Source: an uncultured Saprospiraceae bacterium (GTDB lineage: Bacteria; Bacteroidota; Bacteroidia; Chitinophagales; Saprospiraceae). From it: a DNA stretch of 64,000 nucleotides. The position numbers and the translations under genes were made by a program. The notes under the pieces were generated by a model. That model saw nothing but the letters and a program-made list of their open reading frames with translations, had not been told where the DNA came from and ran no database searches. Where the stretch lies: the NCBI GenBank assembly GCA_937959275.1, contig CALGLU010000030.1, positions 1 to 64,000 of the forward strand. The letters run 5' to 3'. Below are positions 44,649 through 53,805 of this stretch, piece after piece. How positions within the stretch are numbered: position 1 is the first letter of the stretch; every line of letters starts with the position of its first letter.

Positions 44649-47000
44649 CTACTGAATCACCAGTTTTTGAATGGATACAAGCTCATTTTGAGATATACTT
44701 TGAATCATATATAATCCTGAAGGAAGCGAGGAGACATCAAGCTCCACCTTGGTCAGTTGTCTGACGTCACGACTTATCATAATCGTACCATCTACTTTTA
44801 TAACTTGTATGTTCATCCTATTTGGGTCTTCCCATTCCAAAAATAATTTATCTATTGCAGGAATTGGATAAGCGGATAACTCAAAACCTGTTGTTTGGTC
44901 AACTGTACTTGTCAAAAAAGAACAATCTGTCAGTTGGCCACTATAAGCAACAACTTCTTGTAGCAGATCATTAATGCCTTCTACATTCGTGATGCAGACA
45001 TGCTCTTCAATGCTTGTATAGTAAATCCGAATGAATGTTTCAGGGAGTTGGTTTCTAGCTAAAACAGACGACCGATTATAGATAAAGACTTCTCTATCAT
45101 TGTGTGTCTGAAAACTGGCATTTGGTTCTAATTGGATCTGTTCAATGTCGATGCCTTCAAACTCAAATTGCAAGGAAATAATATTTCTTTGCGGACTCGT
45201 ATAGCCAACCAAAATAGATTTGGACAGTGTATCTATTTCCTGAATCGTCAGTCGGAGCGAATCAGCCTCTTTGTACTGACCTGCTGGCAATGTGCAGTGT
45301 TGATGAAAAATGTTGTCCTTGTTTTTCCGTTCATCTTCTAGGCAATCTGCAGCAAGTAAGACATCATAAATCGAAATGTCGCCATCGCGATTCAGATCAA
45401 AGCAAGGCTCAGCGCCCAAGCCGTGATCAGATAGACTATTCAAGTAGTCCATAATATCTTCATCTTCTAACTCGCCGCTTTGATTAATATCTGCGAAATG
45501 TGCTGTGCCCCCACACACATTATTACAATCGACAGGCGTGGGCCCAAAGGCAAAACCAAGACAATCCGTATACGCTGGACAATCATCTTCCAGAACTTGA
45601 ATTTGTGGAATGCCAGAAACCGTCTTAATATCTACACATATTTGAGCCCAATTATTTTCATATGTTGATTCGACATACCCTCGAATATCAGGCAATTGAT
45701 TCCAATTGATCCGGGCGACCAATGTATATTTTCCATCAGGGACATCGGTTATATCTACCCACTGACATTGTATATCATTGACATACAGATCCTCGCAGCC
45801 AGCTGTGATGCCCATATAGTTACAGTAATATCTCTGCAAAGCTGTTGGACAATCTGAATCCTGAACACAAAATCCATTCTTAAATCCAATGGGCTCTCCC
45901 CCACCATTCCCATCAAATAATAAATATTCTGCATAGCCTAAATGATGAAAGTGCTGGTGACAATTATCATTTGAAAAGCTAGTCGTGTTTTCTTCTGGTG
46001 AACCAATGATATAATCAGCATCCCCAATATTTTTAATCAACGTCGAAAAGCGAATGATGTATCGCTTGCCAGGGCCTCGCAAGCAACCTTCTGTAATCAG
46101 ACAATTATCATTCTGCTGGATGGAATCAAATAAAATACTTGTCTCAAATACCTGTTGGTCAATTTCTAAATCAGGCGCACAGGCTTCATAATAACAGCTC
46201 CCATCATCAGAGGTCGCAAAGGGATAATAATTACACGCATTGGGATCTGTGCATCCAGGATTTTGATCAAACTGAGTAATCGTCAATTCAATACTATCTC
46301 GCCAAGCTGTTGTATCAAGTAAGCTAAGTCTGAAAAAATATTCTTGGTCACCTGTCAATTGAATCGCATTCAATCCAGAAGATGGCGGACAAAAACTGAG
46401 TTTTTCTGAAAACGCGATTGCGCCTTCAGGCCCATCCCTTACCTCTTGTTGACATTCATCATACACCCATAATTTAGTAGGCGGATACCGTCGTCGTTCA
46501 TTGAGATCACAATTCAAAATTTGGAATAAGCCAGTTTCGTTGGGGATATAGCTAAACCAATAATTGCTTACTGGAGGCCAATGAATACGAGTTGTCTCAG
46601 AAGGAAGGACAGCTGCCTGTTCGCAGAGTTGGCCCGGTTCACAATCAAATGAGACAATAAACAAACTATCAGTCATGAATCTTGAGATGACGACTTTGCC
46701 ATTAAAGAGCACTTCAAAACTTGAGGGGTCAGTGCTGCGATCAAAATTTTGGTCTTCAATAATGAATCGATAACAACCAAAAGGATCAAAGAGAAAGTCA
46801 TCTTTACAAGAAACGAAAGGAATACAGCCAGAAAGATTTTTCTTAACTATCGTATTGTAATCTCCATCTTGAATCTCCCAGCTGATATCTCCTGGAAACG
46901 CATCAGGAGTCACCCGAACAGAAATGTTATCCAAGGAAAATAAATTTCCAAAGGCACCGAATAGGATTACGCATACGTTAAGTAAAACTCTCGTTCTCAC
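44649..47000 (-). CDS. Secreted lysyl oxidase-domain protein with type IX sorting tail
   Basis: Exported 783-residue protein. After the signal peptide comes a beta-rich domain, then a GCTDPNACNY..DDGSC segment (250-269). The lysyl oxidase domain (about 275-460) has copper ligands CHQHFH (His348, His350, His352), GFKNGFC with Lys374 and CEDLYVNDIQCQWVDITDV with Tyr406, the pair that in animal lysyl oxidases cross-links to form lysine tyrosylquinone (Lys320/Tyr355 in human LOX). A dockerin-like pair of calcium loops (about 503-545, DINQSGELEDEDI and DLNRDGDISIYDV) and a C-terminal sorting domain (SAYPIPAIDKLFLEW to the end) follow. Predicted copper amine oxidase acting on peptidyl lysines outside the cell. 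Confidence 0.88.
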   Translation of the reverse strand: MRTRVLLNVCVILFGAFGNLFSLDNISVRVTPDAFPGDISWEIQDGDYNTIVKKNLSGCIPFVSCKDDFLFDPFGCYRFIIEDQNFDRSTDPSSFEVLFNGKVVISRFMTDSLFIVSFDCEPGQLCEQAAVLPSETTRIHWPPVSNYWFSYIPNETGLFQILNCDLNERRRYPPTKLWVYDECQQEVRDGPEGAIAFSEKLSFCPPSSGLNAIQLTGDQEYFFRLSLLDTTAWRDSIELTITQFDQNPGCTDPNACNYYPFATSDDGSCYYEACAPDLEIDQQVFETSILFDSIQQNDNCLITEGCLRGPGKRYIIRFSTLIKNIGDADYIIGSPEENTTSFSNDNCHQHFHHLGYAEYLLFDGNGGGEPIGFKNGFCVQDSDCPTALQRYYCNYMGITAGCEDLYVNDIQCQWVDITDVPDGKYTLVARINWNQLPDIRGYVESTYENNWAQICVDIKTVSGIPQIQVLEDDCPAYTDCLGFAFGPTPVDCNNVCGGTAHFADINQSGELEDEDIMDYLNSLSDHGLGAEPCFDLNRDGDISIYDVLLAADCLEDERKNKDNIFHQHCTLPAGQYKEADSLRLTIQEIDTLSKSILVGYTSPQRNIISLQFEFEGIDIEQIQLEPNASFQTHNDREVFIYNRSSVLARNQLPETFIRIYYTSIEEHVCITNVEGINDLLQEVVAYSGQLTDCSFLTSTVDQTTGFELSAYPIPAIDKLFLEWEDPNRMNIQVIKVDGTIMISRDVRQLTKVELDVSSLPSGLYMIQSISQNELVSIQKLVIQ

Positions 47001-47202
47001 TGCACAAATTTAGGAAGGGGTAACTCGTAAAGCAAAGGTAAGCGAGTCCTAGGAATAGTGTTGCAGATTTAAGGAGTAATTAACGCATAATGTCTTCTGG
47101 TAATCTATAGCGACGATGCCGATGCAAGCTACAATCTAGGGCATAAACACGTGAATATCAGTGTAATTTGTCTAATGCGACCAATCATACTCTTATGTTA
47201 AA

Positions 47203-47523
47203 ATGAACGCTAGTTTTGCGAAAAAAGGCATATTCCGATACATTAGCACTAACAAACTTTATGCATACATGACTTTATTAAGAGTATTCTTGGCACTACT
47301 TATATGTGGTATTGCTGAAATTGGAGCAGCCCAAGACATGAAACTTATCTCAGTCAGAAATCTAAAAAAGGATTTCAAAGACTATGTCTCCATCATTGAA
47401 GCACATCCTGCACCCTATCGGCACATCACAGAAAAAGATCATAAGAAACTGATCAAATCCATAGAATCCAACATCAAGGAGGACATGAATGTGATTGATT
47501 TTTACAATCTCATTATGAATTAG
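47203..47523 (+). pseudogene. N-terminal fragment of an S41-like (tail-specific) peptidase gene
   Basis: 106 codons: a signal peptide (better start ATG 47269, MTLLRVFLALLICGIAEIGA) and the helical N-terminal block typical of secreted S41 peptidases (LKKDFKDYVSIIEAHPAPYR then HITEKDHKKLIKSIESNIKE). The coding sequence then stops where a hexanucleotide-like microsatellite begins. PDZ and protease domains are missing. Probably a truncation by recombination at the repeat. Confidence 0.65.
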
Positions 47524-47525
47524 GC

Positions 47526-47570
47526 TTTTTGATTTTCATTTTGATTTGCATTTTCATTTTGATTTTGATC
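47526..47570. repeat. Degenerate hexanucleotide microsatellite (TTTTGA/TTTTCA)n
   Basis: Imperfect TTTTGA, TTTTCA and TTTGCA units fill the gap between the peptidase fragment and the histidine kinase stop. On the opposite strand the units read AAAATC/AAAATG, as in the tract at 32.69 kb. Confidence 0.85.
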
Positions 47571-47575
47571 CAAAA

Positions 47576-48985
47576 TTAACTAGCCAACTTATACGTCCCT
47601 ATTTGCAAATCCACCTTAGTGCCTTGACTACCATCAATGTGTAGTTCTGCCCCGAGCTTATGTCTGAATATATCAATCATAAAGTGACCAAAGGATGTAT
47701 CATCTCTGGCTAATATTTTGGTCTGATCAAACCCAACTCCATTATCCTCCACTTTAAGCTGGAGCTTCCCTTGCTGTTCCTTGAGGCTGACTAAGATATG
47801 ACCAGATTGGCCTTCGGGAAATGCATATTTGAGTGCATTCGAAATCAATTCATTGACAATCAAACCTATCGGGATCACTGTTTCTACATCCAACTGAATG
47901 TTATCAATGTCAGTGTCTAATTGTATGCTGCCTTGACTGATGTTATAGGTAGAAAAAAGATCGTTAGAAAGCTTGACCAAATATTCATTCATCTCAATAC
48001 CTTTTAAATTGTCTTCTTTATACAAGTCTTGATGAATGAGAGACATAGAATGCACTCTTGTCTTCCCGAGAAGGATTGCTTCTTTGGCTTCTGGATTACT
48101 GACATTCTGTGATTGCAGGTTAAGTAGAGAAGAGATGACTTGGAGGTTATTTTTGACACGATGGTGGATTTCTCTAAGCAGTACATCTTTGATTTTGTTT
48201 TGCTCTTTTATCTTCTGATACATTCTAAACATGGTAATGAGCAATCCGCCAAACAATAAACTAATCAATCCTAAGAACAGGTTTCGCCGACTTGCTGTGG
48301 CTAATTGTAGATTTGTCATTTCATTTTCTGTATTGAGTAATTCTATTTGGATGGCTTTTTCTTTTGCTTCATATTTAGATTGCAGCTCTAGGAATTTAGC
48401 ATCGACATTGGCTTCTCGCATCTCATTCATATAATCACTATACTTCTTGTTATATTCATTGGCTTCGAAATAGCGTTGTTGTGATTCATGCGCTTGAGCC
48501 ATATACTTTAGGGCATTTTGTGTCACTTGTACCAAGGTCTCTTTTTCACCAAATGCGAGGCTCTCCTCAAGCAGTTTGAGCCCTTCTGTATACTGACCAT
48601 TTTCTGACATGACATAGCCGAGTGCCGAACTGACAAGGGCAGCATCTTCTATGTGTCCCATCTGTTTTTTAATATCTAAGGATTTCCTAAGACTCTGTTC
48701 TGCATCCTTAAATCTCTTTTGTTCAATATAAACTTCAGACTTCTTATGTAAGATCATTCCGACTCCCCAAAGACTATTTTCTTCCTCATCTATTTGCATG
48801 GCTTTATCGTAGAAATCTGCAGCCTCATCATAATTATCTAACTTGAAGAATGCATCTCCTATATTACCATACAGATTTGCGGCATCCATTTTTAATCCGT
48901 GTGCTTCGGCAACAACGATTCCCTCTTTAAAGTAAATAATGGCTGTAGAATCTCGACCAGAATCTTTGAGTAAACCACCCAACAC
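47576..48985 (-). CDS. TPR sensor histidine kinase (HisKA_2/HWE type), C-terminal part
   Basis: The 469-codon frame holds TPR repeats (to about 190), a coiled coil and transmembrane helix (about 195-255), and a kinase core with H-box LLREIHHRVKNNLQVISSLL, N-box IGLIVNELISNALKYAF, G1 VEDNGVGFD and G2 SFGHFMIDIFRHKLGAELHI. It lacks its own start and signal peptide. The missing N-terminus lies directly upstream in another frame (49018-49497); reading -1 at 49024-49030 would join them into one protein of about 640 residues. No response regulator gene is adjacent. Confidence 0.82.
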   Translation of the reverse strand: MLGGLLKDSGRDSTAIIYFKEGIVVAEAHGLKMDAANLYGNIGDAFFKLDNYDEAADFYDKAMQIDEEENSLWGVGMILHKKSEVYIEQKRFKDAEQSLRKSLDIKKQMGHIEDAALVSSALGYVMSENGQYTEGLKLLEESLAFGEKETLVQVTQNALKYMAQAHESQQRYFEANEYNKKYSDYMNEMREANVDAKFLELQSKYEAKEKAIQIELLNTENEMTNLQLATASRRNLFLGLISLLFGGLLITMFRMYQKIKEQNKIKDVLLREIHHRVKNNLQVISSLLNLQSQNVSNPEAKEAILLGKTRVHSMSLIHQDLYKEDNLKGIEMNEYLVKLSNDLFSTYNISQGSIQLDTDIDNIQLDVETVIPIGLIVNELISNALKYAFPEGQSGHILVSLKEQQGKLQLKVEDNGVGFDQTKILARDDTSFGHFMIDIFRHKLGAELHIDGSQGTKVDLQIGTYKLAS

Positions 48986-49017
48986 ATTGTAGGCGCGCGC
49001 TTGACCAACACCACTAT

Positions 49018-49497
49018 TTAATAATTTAAATACTCCAAAGATTTCAATCCATACTCTACACCAGAGTCAAATTCTTTCGCTTGGGATTTTACGACTGCTA
49101 AGGCATAATTGACTTTGGCAATGCCAATTGAATCACCAGATTGAATCCTAAAATCAAGTACTTTTTGATAATACTCTGCACTGAGGTCAAATTCGCCTTT
49201 GTATCGATTAATTAAGCCATATTGATAATTGATGTCTGCTAGTGCAGGTTCTGACCCCATTGATTGCAGATTCTCCAAAGCCAAGTCGTTGTACATCATT
49301 GCAGAGTCCAAGTGGATGCGTCGATAGTGCCAAGCTAAGTCTTTGTAGGCAATAAATTTCAAGCTATCTGCTATCTCCAATTTTATGACTTCTTGTAGAC
49401 TATCGACTACTGGATTTTGCGCCATAAGACTGTTTAGTAAAATGGTACTGCAGGCAATCACAAGAATGCTGATACGTCGTATTGGAAGTTGTATCAT
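49018..49497 (-). CDS. TPR sensor histidine kinase, N-terminal part (frame-split)
   Basis: 159 codons with a signal peptide (to about 26) and TPR units (WHYRRIHLDSAMMYNDLALE, INRYKGEFDLSAEYYQKVLD, KEFDSGVEYGLKSLEYL). The reading ends at TAA (49020-49018) in the middle of a TPR whose continuation (LNSGVGQARAYNVLGGLLKD) is in the -1 frame. Seven bases before the stop codon the zero frame reads T TTA AAT (49030-49024), an X XXY YYZ slippery heptamer whose -1 slip gives exactly the downstream frame. Either a programmed frameshift, a mutation, or a sequencing error. Confidence 0.75.
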   Translation of the reverse strand: MIQLPIRRISILVIACSTILLNSLMAQNPVVDSLQEVIKLEIADSLKFIAYKDLAWHYRRIHLDSAMMYNDLALENLQSMGSEPALADINYQYGLINRYKGEFDLSAEYYQKVLDFRIQSGDSIGIAKVNYALAVVKSQAKEFDSGVEYGLKSLEYLNY

Positions 49498-49862
49498 GAC
49501 GAATTGGAGTTATTGTTTCGATACAAATTAGTGAATATTATTGAACAAGGGAATAGCAAACGTTGATCCTTAATAGCTGATCATGGAATGGACCATAGGA
49601 TCATAAGCAAATTGGCCTGAAGGGAATCCTGCTTTTGATGGAATCGTAATAGAACAATCCTATTATGGACAAGGCGAAGACTCTACAACTAAATTATTTA
49701 AAGTAATAAGCAAACAGTGGATAACCAACCATTGATTATACATCACCATCCTGTGCGGATACGATCATTCTAGTGGCTAATTTTACCAATCAGACCATTT
49801 AGTAAGAATAGTTGCCTCATCGAGATTATTCTCTTTTGTATATTCAACTAAAATATCTAGCC
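49498..49862. other. Intergenic region with a possible coding remnant
   Basis: No complete gene. A start-less open frame at about 49606-49734 (FDGIVIEQSYYGQGEDSTTK in its middle) looks coding but is not assigned to a family. The region should contain the promoter of the acetylesterase gene. Confidence 0.3.
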
Positions 49863-51902
49863 ATGTTAGTCATATATAAACATTCTATCAGCATCGTATG
49901 TATTGCTCTTTGTATAGGTTTGCTGAGTTCTTGCTCTTCGTCTAAACTGCAGCAGCAAGTTGAAACGGCACCAATAGAAGCAAACAACATACCCGACCTC
50001 GTCCTATCACCGATCTTTTCAGATCATATGGTGCTTCAGCGAGATGACTATGCTGCTCTTTTTGGTAAAGGCAAACCGCACAGTCCTGTCGAGGTGTCTG
50101 GAAGTTGGGGAAAGAGTGCAAGATCTTTTACTGATGATACAGGTGAATGGGTCGCAAAACTAAAAACAACTAGCGCTGGAGGTCCACATATGGTGACAAT
50201 CAGCCATGAAGGTAGCTCAACAACGCTGACTGATGTCATGGTTGGTGAAGTCTGGCTAGGCTCAGGCCAATCGAATATGGAAATGCCAGTTAAAGGTTGG
50301 CCGCCAAATGATCTGATCGACAATTCTGCAGAAGAAATTACGAATGGTACCTATCCAGGTATAAGAATGATTACGGTCAAAAGAAATATGTCAGCTCAAC
50401 CAATGATAGACTATACAGGTCAATGGCAGGTCGCATCTCCAGCGACTGTTGGAGACTTTAGTGCCACAGCTTATTTCTTTGCTAAGCGATTGCATCAAGA
50501 GTTAGGGATACCAGTTGGTATCATCCACTCGAGTTGGGGTGGTACAGTAGCAGAGGCCTGGACAAGTGCAGCCAAACTAAAAACGCTAGGAGATTTTGAC
50601 AATGCCTTAGCTACACTATCAAACCCAACTAGCGAAGCAGTCACCAAGGCGTGGTTTGCAGACAAAGCAACTTCGCCTATTCCTTCTAATCGTGACGAAT
50701 GGGATAACTTGACCTTGAATGATGTAGATGCTGCAAAAGGAGCAAGTCAATATGCGAGCTCAGTTGCTTTACCAGGTCGCTTTGATTTTATTGACAAATC
50801 TGATATTGATGGCGCATTTTGGTTACATAAAGAAATTAAAATAGATGATGTGTCTGCTGACTACACACTATTAATAGAAGCAGTGGATGATATTGAGAGC
50901 ACATATGTCAATGGTAAAAAAGTAGGTGGTGTCCAAGGTCATAATGTGCCACGATCTTTCACGGTTCCAAAATCACTTCTTAAAAAGGGAACAAATACAA
51001 TAGCAATTCGGGCGATTGATACTGGAGGACCCGGATCTGTGAGTGCGCCTATGGAACTAGTTTCCTCCTCGTCTGATACACGAATTTCTTTGGAAGGTGA
51101 CTGGCAGTCTAGCACCGTGGCAGAAATTTATCAGGGACAATTTTATTTGTATGACATGAATGCTCCCATTGGTAGGAATCGGCCAAACGTCATCAAACAA
51201 AATCCAAATAATCCGTCTGTATTATTTAATGCCATGATTAACCCATTAATACCCTACACGATAAAAGGAGCCATCTGGTATCAGGGCGAATCTAATGTCG
51301 GACGAGACATGCAGTATCGTCGATTATTTCCTGCGATGATTACAGATTGGCGCGAGCGTTGGGGTGATGACTTTCCCTTTTATTTTGTACAAATAGCGCC
51401 ATATCAATATCATGGAGGCGATGTCAAAAATGATCAATCGCAAAAATTACGAGAGGCTCAGCGTCGTAGCTTGGCCTTAGATAAAACAGGGATGGTCGTC
51501 ACGATGGATATTGGAAATTTTACAAATATTCATCCTGGGAATAAGGCAGATGTTGGCAAGCGGCTGGCTGGACTAGCCTTGGCGAATGATTATGGGAAGG
51601 ACATTGTTGCCTCTGGACCTACTTATAAAAGTAAGCAAGTAGAGGGCAAGACAATTGTAATCGATTTTGATCATGTGGGATCAGGATTACAAGCAGCGGC
51701 AGATGGCTTGAGTGGTTTTGAAATTGCGGGTGATAATGGAAAGTTTGTGGAAGCTATTGCAAAAATAGTCGGCAATCAAATTGTTGTTTCCGCCGATAGA
51801 ATAGATGATCCTAAAGAGGTTAGATACGCTTGGCGCGATCATGGTGTTGCTACCCTATTTAATATGGAGGGTTTGCCGGCATCATCATTTCGCTCGTTTT
51901 GA
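49863..51902 (+). CDS. Sialate O-acetylesterase-like carbohydrate esterase, lipoprotein
   Basis: SGNH-type esterase of the SASA family, about 679 residues from the ATG at 49863 (a TTG at 49812 would add an unlikely leader). Lipoprotein signal LLSSC. Hallmarks: LSPIFSDHMVLQRD near the N-terminus, the nucleophile block WLGSGQSNMEMP, GVPVGIIHSSWGG-like block, WYQGESN and a beta-sandwich insertion (about 245-375) with a galactose-binding-like fold interrupting the hydrolase. Such enzymes remove O-acetyl groups from sialic acid or plant and algal polysaccharides; here the latter is likelier. Confidence 0.9.
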   Translation: MLVIYKHSISIVCIALCIGLLSSCSSSKLQQQVETAPIEANNIPDLVLSPIFSDHMVLQRDDYAALFGKGKPHSPVEVSGSWGKSARSFTDDTGEWVAKLKTTSAGGPHMVTISHEGSSTTLTDVMVGEVWLGSGQSNMEMPVKGWPPNDLIDNSAEEITNGTYPGIRMITVKRNMSAQPMIDYTGQWQVASPATVGDFSATAYFFAKRLHQELGIPVGIIHSSWGGTVAEAWTSAAKLKTLGDFDNALATLSNPTSEAVTKAWFADKATSPIPSNRDEWDNLTLNDVDAAKGASQYASSVALPGRFDFIDKSDIDGAFWLHKEIKIDDVSADYTLLIEAVDDIESTYVNGKKVGGVQGHNVPRSFTVPKSLLKKGTNTIAIRAIDTGGPGSVSAPMELVSSSSDTRISLEGDWQSSTVAEIYQGQFYLYDMNAPIGRNRPNVIKQNPNNPSVLFNAMINPLIPYTIKGAIWYQGESNVGRDMQYRRLFPAMITDWRERWGDDFPFYFVQIAPYQYHGGDVKNDQSQKLREAQRRSLALDKTGMVVTMDIGNFTNIHPGNKADVGKRLAGLALANDYGKDIVASGPTYKSKQVEGKTIVIDFDHVGSGLQAAADGLSGFEIAGDNGKFVEAIAKIVGNQIVVSADRIDDPKEVRYAWRDHGVATLFNMEGLPASSFRSF

Positions 51903-52024
51903 ATTTTTCATTTTTGGCAATGATTAAGCGTATTTAACCAAGTAACTAAAAATAGCTGAACAGGTCCACTGAATTTTTTAAAATAAATAAAAGATATTTT
52001 CTTTATTTCCTTACATTAGAAGAT

Positions 52025-52417
52025 ATGGAGAAAATTGAAATTTTACATCCTGATCGCGACCCTAATTTTGATTCCGGGGCTTATTCAGATGGAGTGGCGT
52101 ATAACGGTATGCTTTTTTTAAGTGGACAGGCATGCATTGATTTCACAACGAGTGAATTCGTTCTAGGGACTATTGAAGAAGAGACTAGAAGAACCTTAGA
52201 TAATATTAAAGCAATTGTAGAAACCGCCGGCGGCACGATGAACGACGCCTTAAAAAGTACTGTCCATCTTAAAGACATTGCCGATTTCGATAAGTTCAAT
52301 GAAACCTATGCGACTTATTTTACTGGTATAAAACCTGCGCGCACCACAGTGCAGTCGGTACTAGGCCACAATATAAAAGTAGAAATAGATATTGTTTTCA
52401 AATTGCCCACAGACTGA
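52025..52417 (+). CDS. ridA: RidA/YjgF family enamine/imine deaminase
   Basis: A 130-residue protein with the RidA fold: SDGVAYNGMLFLSGQ near the N-terminus and the catalytic-arginine block KPARTTVQS near 105. RidA proteins hydrolyse reactive 2-aminoacrylate-type imines produced by PLP enzymes. It is 24 bp before a PLP aminotransferase and opens a five-gene operon, so it may clear or process the imine intermediate of that pathway. Confidence 0.92.
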   Translation: MEKIEILHPDRDPNFDSGAYSDGVAYNGMLFLSGQACIDFTTSEFVLGTIEEETRRTLDNIKAIVETAGGTMNDALKSTVHLKDIADFDKFNETYATYFTGIKPARTTVQSVLGHNIKVEIDIVFKLPTD

Positions 52418-52441
52418 TCCTCTCATAGAATCTACAAGAAC

Positions 52442-53758
52442 ATGCAGGAAATAAACATGCAACTCAGCCACGAAAAATCCGCGGCTTTGCTTGAACGTTC
52501 CAAAAAGGTTTTGGCTGGCGGAGTGTCTTCAGAATTTCGGAAATTTAACCACCCTCACGCACTGTTCTATGATCACGCAGAGGGTGTTTACATCTATGAC
52601 GTAGACGGTAATAAGTATCTAGATTTTACGCTGAGTCAAGGGCCCATGATTGTTGGTCATTCTCATCCTCACGTTTTAAAAAGGGTGCGAGACTATTCTG
52701 AAAAAGGTCAACTCTTCGCAGGACAACATATTTTAGAAATAGAGTTAGCAGAAAAATTAAACAAGTACATTCCATCAGCAGAGTTGATGCGATTCTGCTT
52801 AGATGGATCTACCGCTATACAGACCGCATTTAGAGTCGCACGAGCAAAGACAGGCCGTAATAAATTCATACGCTTCGAAGGCCATTATCACGGTTGGCTA
52901 GATAATGTTTCGTGGGGACTGACTTTGAATAAAGATAAAATGGGGACAAGAGAAACCCCCATTCCCCTACCCTGGTCTGAAGGAATCGCTGATGGAGTTA
53001 AGCACGAATTCATCATACTCCCTTGGAACGATTTAGAACTGGTCAAAAAAACGATGGCCGAAAATCATAATGAGATTGCAGCCATTATTACCGAACCTAT
53101 TATGTGCAACAGCAGTTGCATTCTTCCAGAAGAAGGATTTCTGCAAGGCTTGCGCGATGTTTGTACACACTATAATTCTGCCCTAATATTCGATGAAGTC
53201 ATTACAGGTTTTAGAACGGGATTAGGAGGTGCACAAAAACATTTCGGCATTACGCCTGACCTGTCAATTTTTGCAAAGGCATTGGCTAGTGGGTATCCTA
53301 TTTCGGCTATTGTAGGTAAAAAAGAGTGGATGCACTCACTTGCTGAAGGAAAGGTCATACATGCAGGCACGATGAACTCTGGCTGTGCACTGATTGCCGC
53401 AGCTCTGGGCACCATTGAGGTATTAGAACAAGAAGGTACCCATGAGCGGATTTATGCTCTAGGTCATCGATTAATGGAAGGCTTACGAAAAGCAGCTAAA
53501 GAAACAGGACAGAATCTTTTAGTGCAAGGCTTGGGCCCTATGTTCCACACTGGCTTTGCTGACGTATCTAAAATAAAAGAGTATCGGGAAGTGAGTGCAT
53601 ATGAGCAGCCAAAATCTAAACTGTTCATTCAAGGCATGCAACAACGAGGTGTTCGAATTATTGGGAGAGGGCTATGGTATATCAGTGCCGTCCATGAAGA
53701 AAAACATATCGACCATGCCATAGAAATGGCCAAGGAAACGCTTATAGAATTAAAATAA
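52442..53758 (+). CDS. Class III PLP aminotransferase (glutamate-1-semialdehyde aminomutase-like)
   Basis: A 438-residue fold-type I PLP enzyme with N-terminal LERSKKVLAGGVSSEFRKFN typical of the GSAM subgroup, GHYHGW (aromatic stacking region), IFDEVITGFRTGLGGA (cofactor Asp) and the PLP lysine in SIFAKALASGYP. True haem-pathway HemL would not sit with a RidA, an acyl-CoA-type dehydrogenase and a dipeptidase, so this is more likely a catabolic transaminase or aminomutase. The ATG at 52457 is an alternative start. Confidence 0.88.
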   Translation: MQEINMQLSHEKSAALLERSKKVLAGGVSSEFRKFNHPHALFYDHAEGVYIYDVDGNKYLDFTLSQGPMIVGHSHPHVLKRVRDYSEKGQLFAGQHILEIELAEKLNKYIPSAELMRFCLDGSTAIQTAFRVARAKTGRNKFIRFEGHYHGWLDNVSWGLTLNKDKMGTRETPIPLPWSEGIADGVKHEFIILPWNDLELVKKTMAENHNEIAAIITEPIMCNSSCILPEEGFLQGLRDVCTHYNSALIFDEVITGFRTGLGGAQKHFGITPDLSIFAKALASGYPISAIVGKKEWMHSLAEGKVIHAGTMNSGCALIAAALGTIEVLEQEGTHERIYALGHRLMEGLRKAAKETGQNLLVQGLGPMFHTGFADVSKIKEYREVSAYEQPKSKLFIQGMQQRGVRIIGRGLWYISAVHEEKHIDHAIEMAKETLIELK

Positions 53759-53805
53759 AAAAACTAAAGAGTGCAAATAATACAACTCAACAAAATCGTA
53801 AGCCT

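Noticed and set aside
52442-53758. HemL (haem biosynthesis glutamate-1-semialdehyde aminomutase)
   Set aside because: Sequence belongs to the same subgroup, but the operon partners are catabolic and no haem genes are near.
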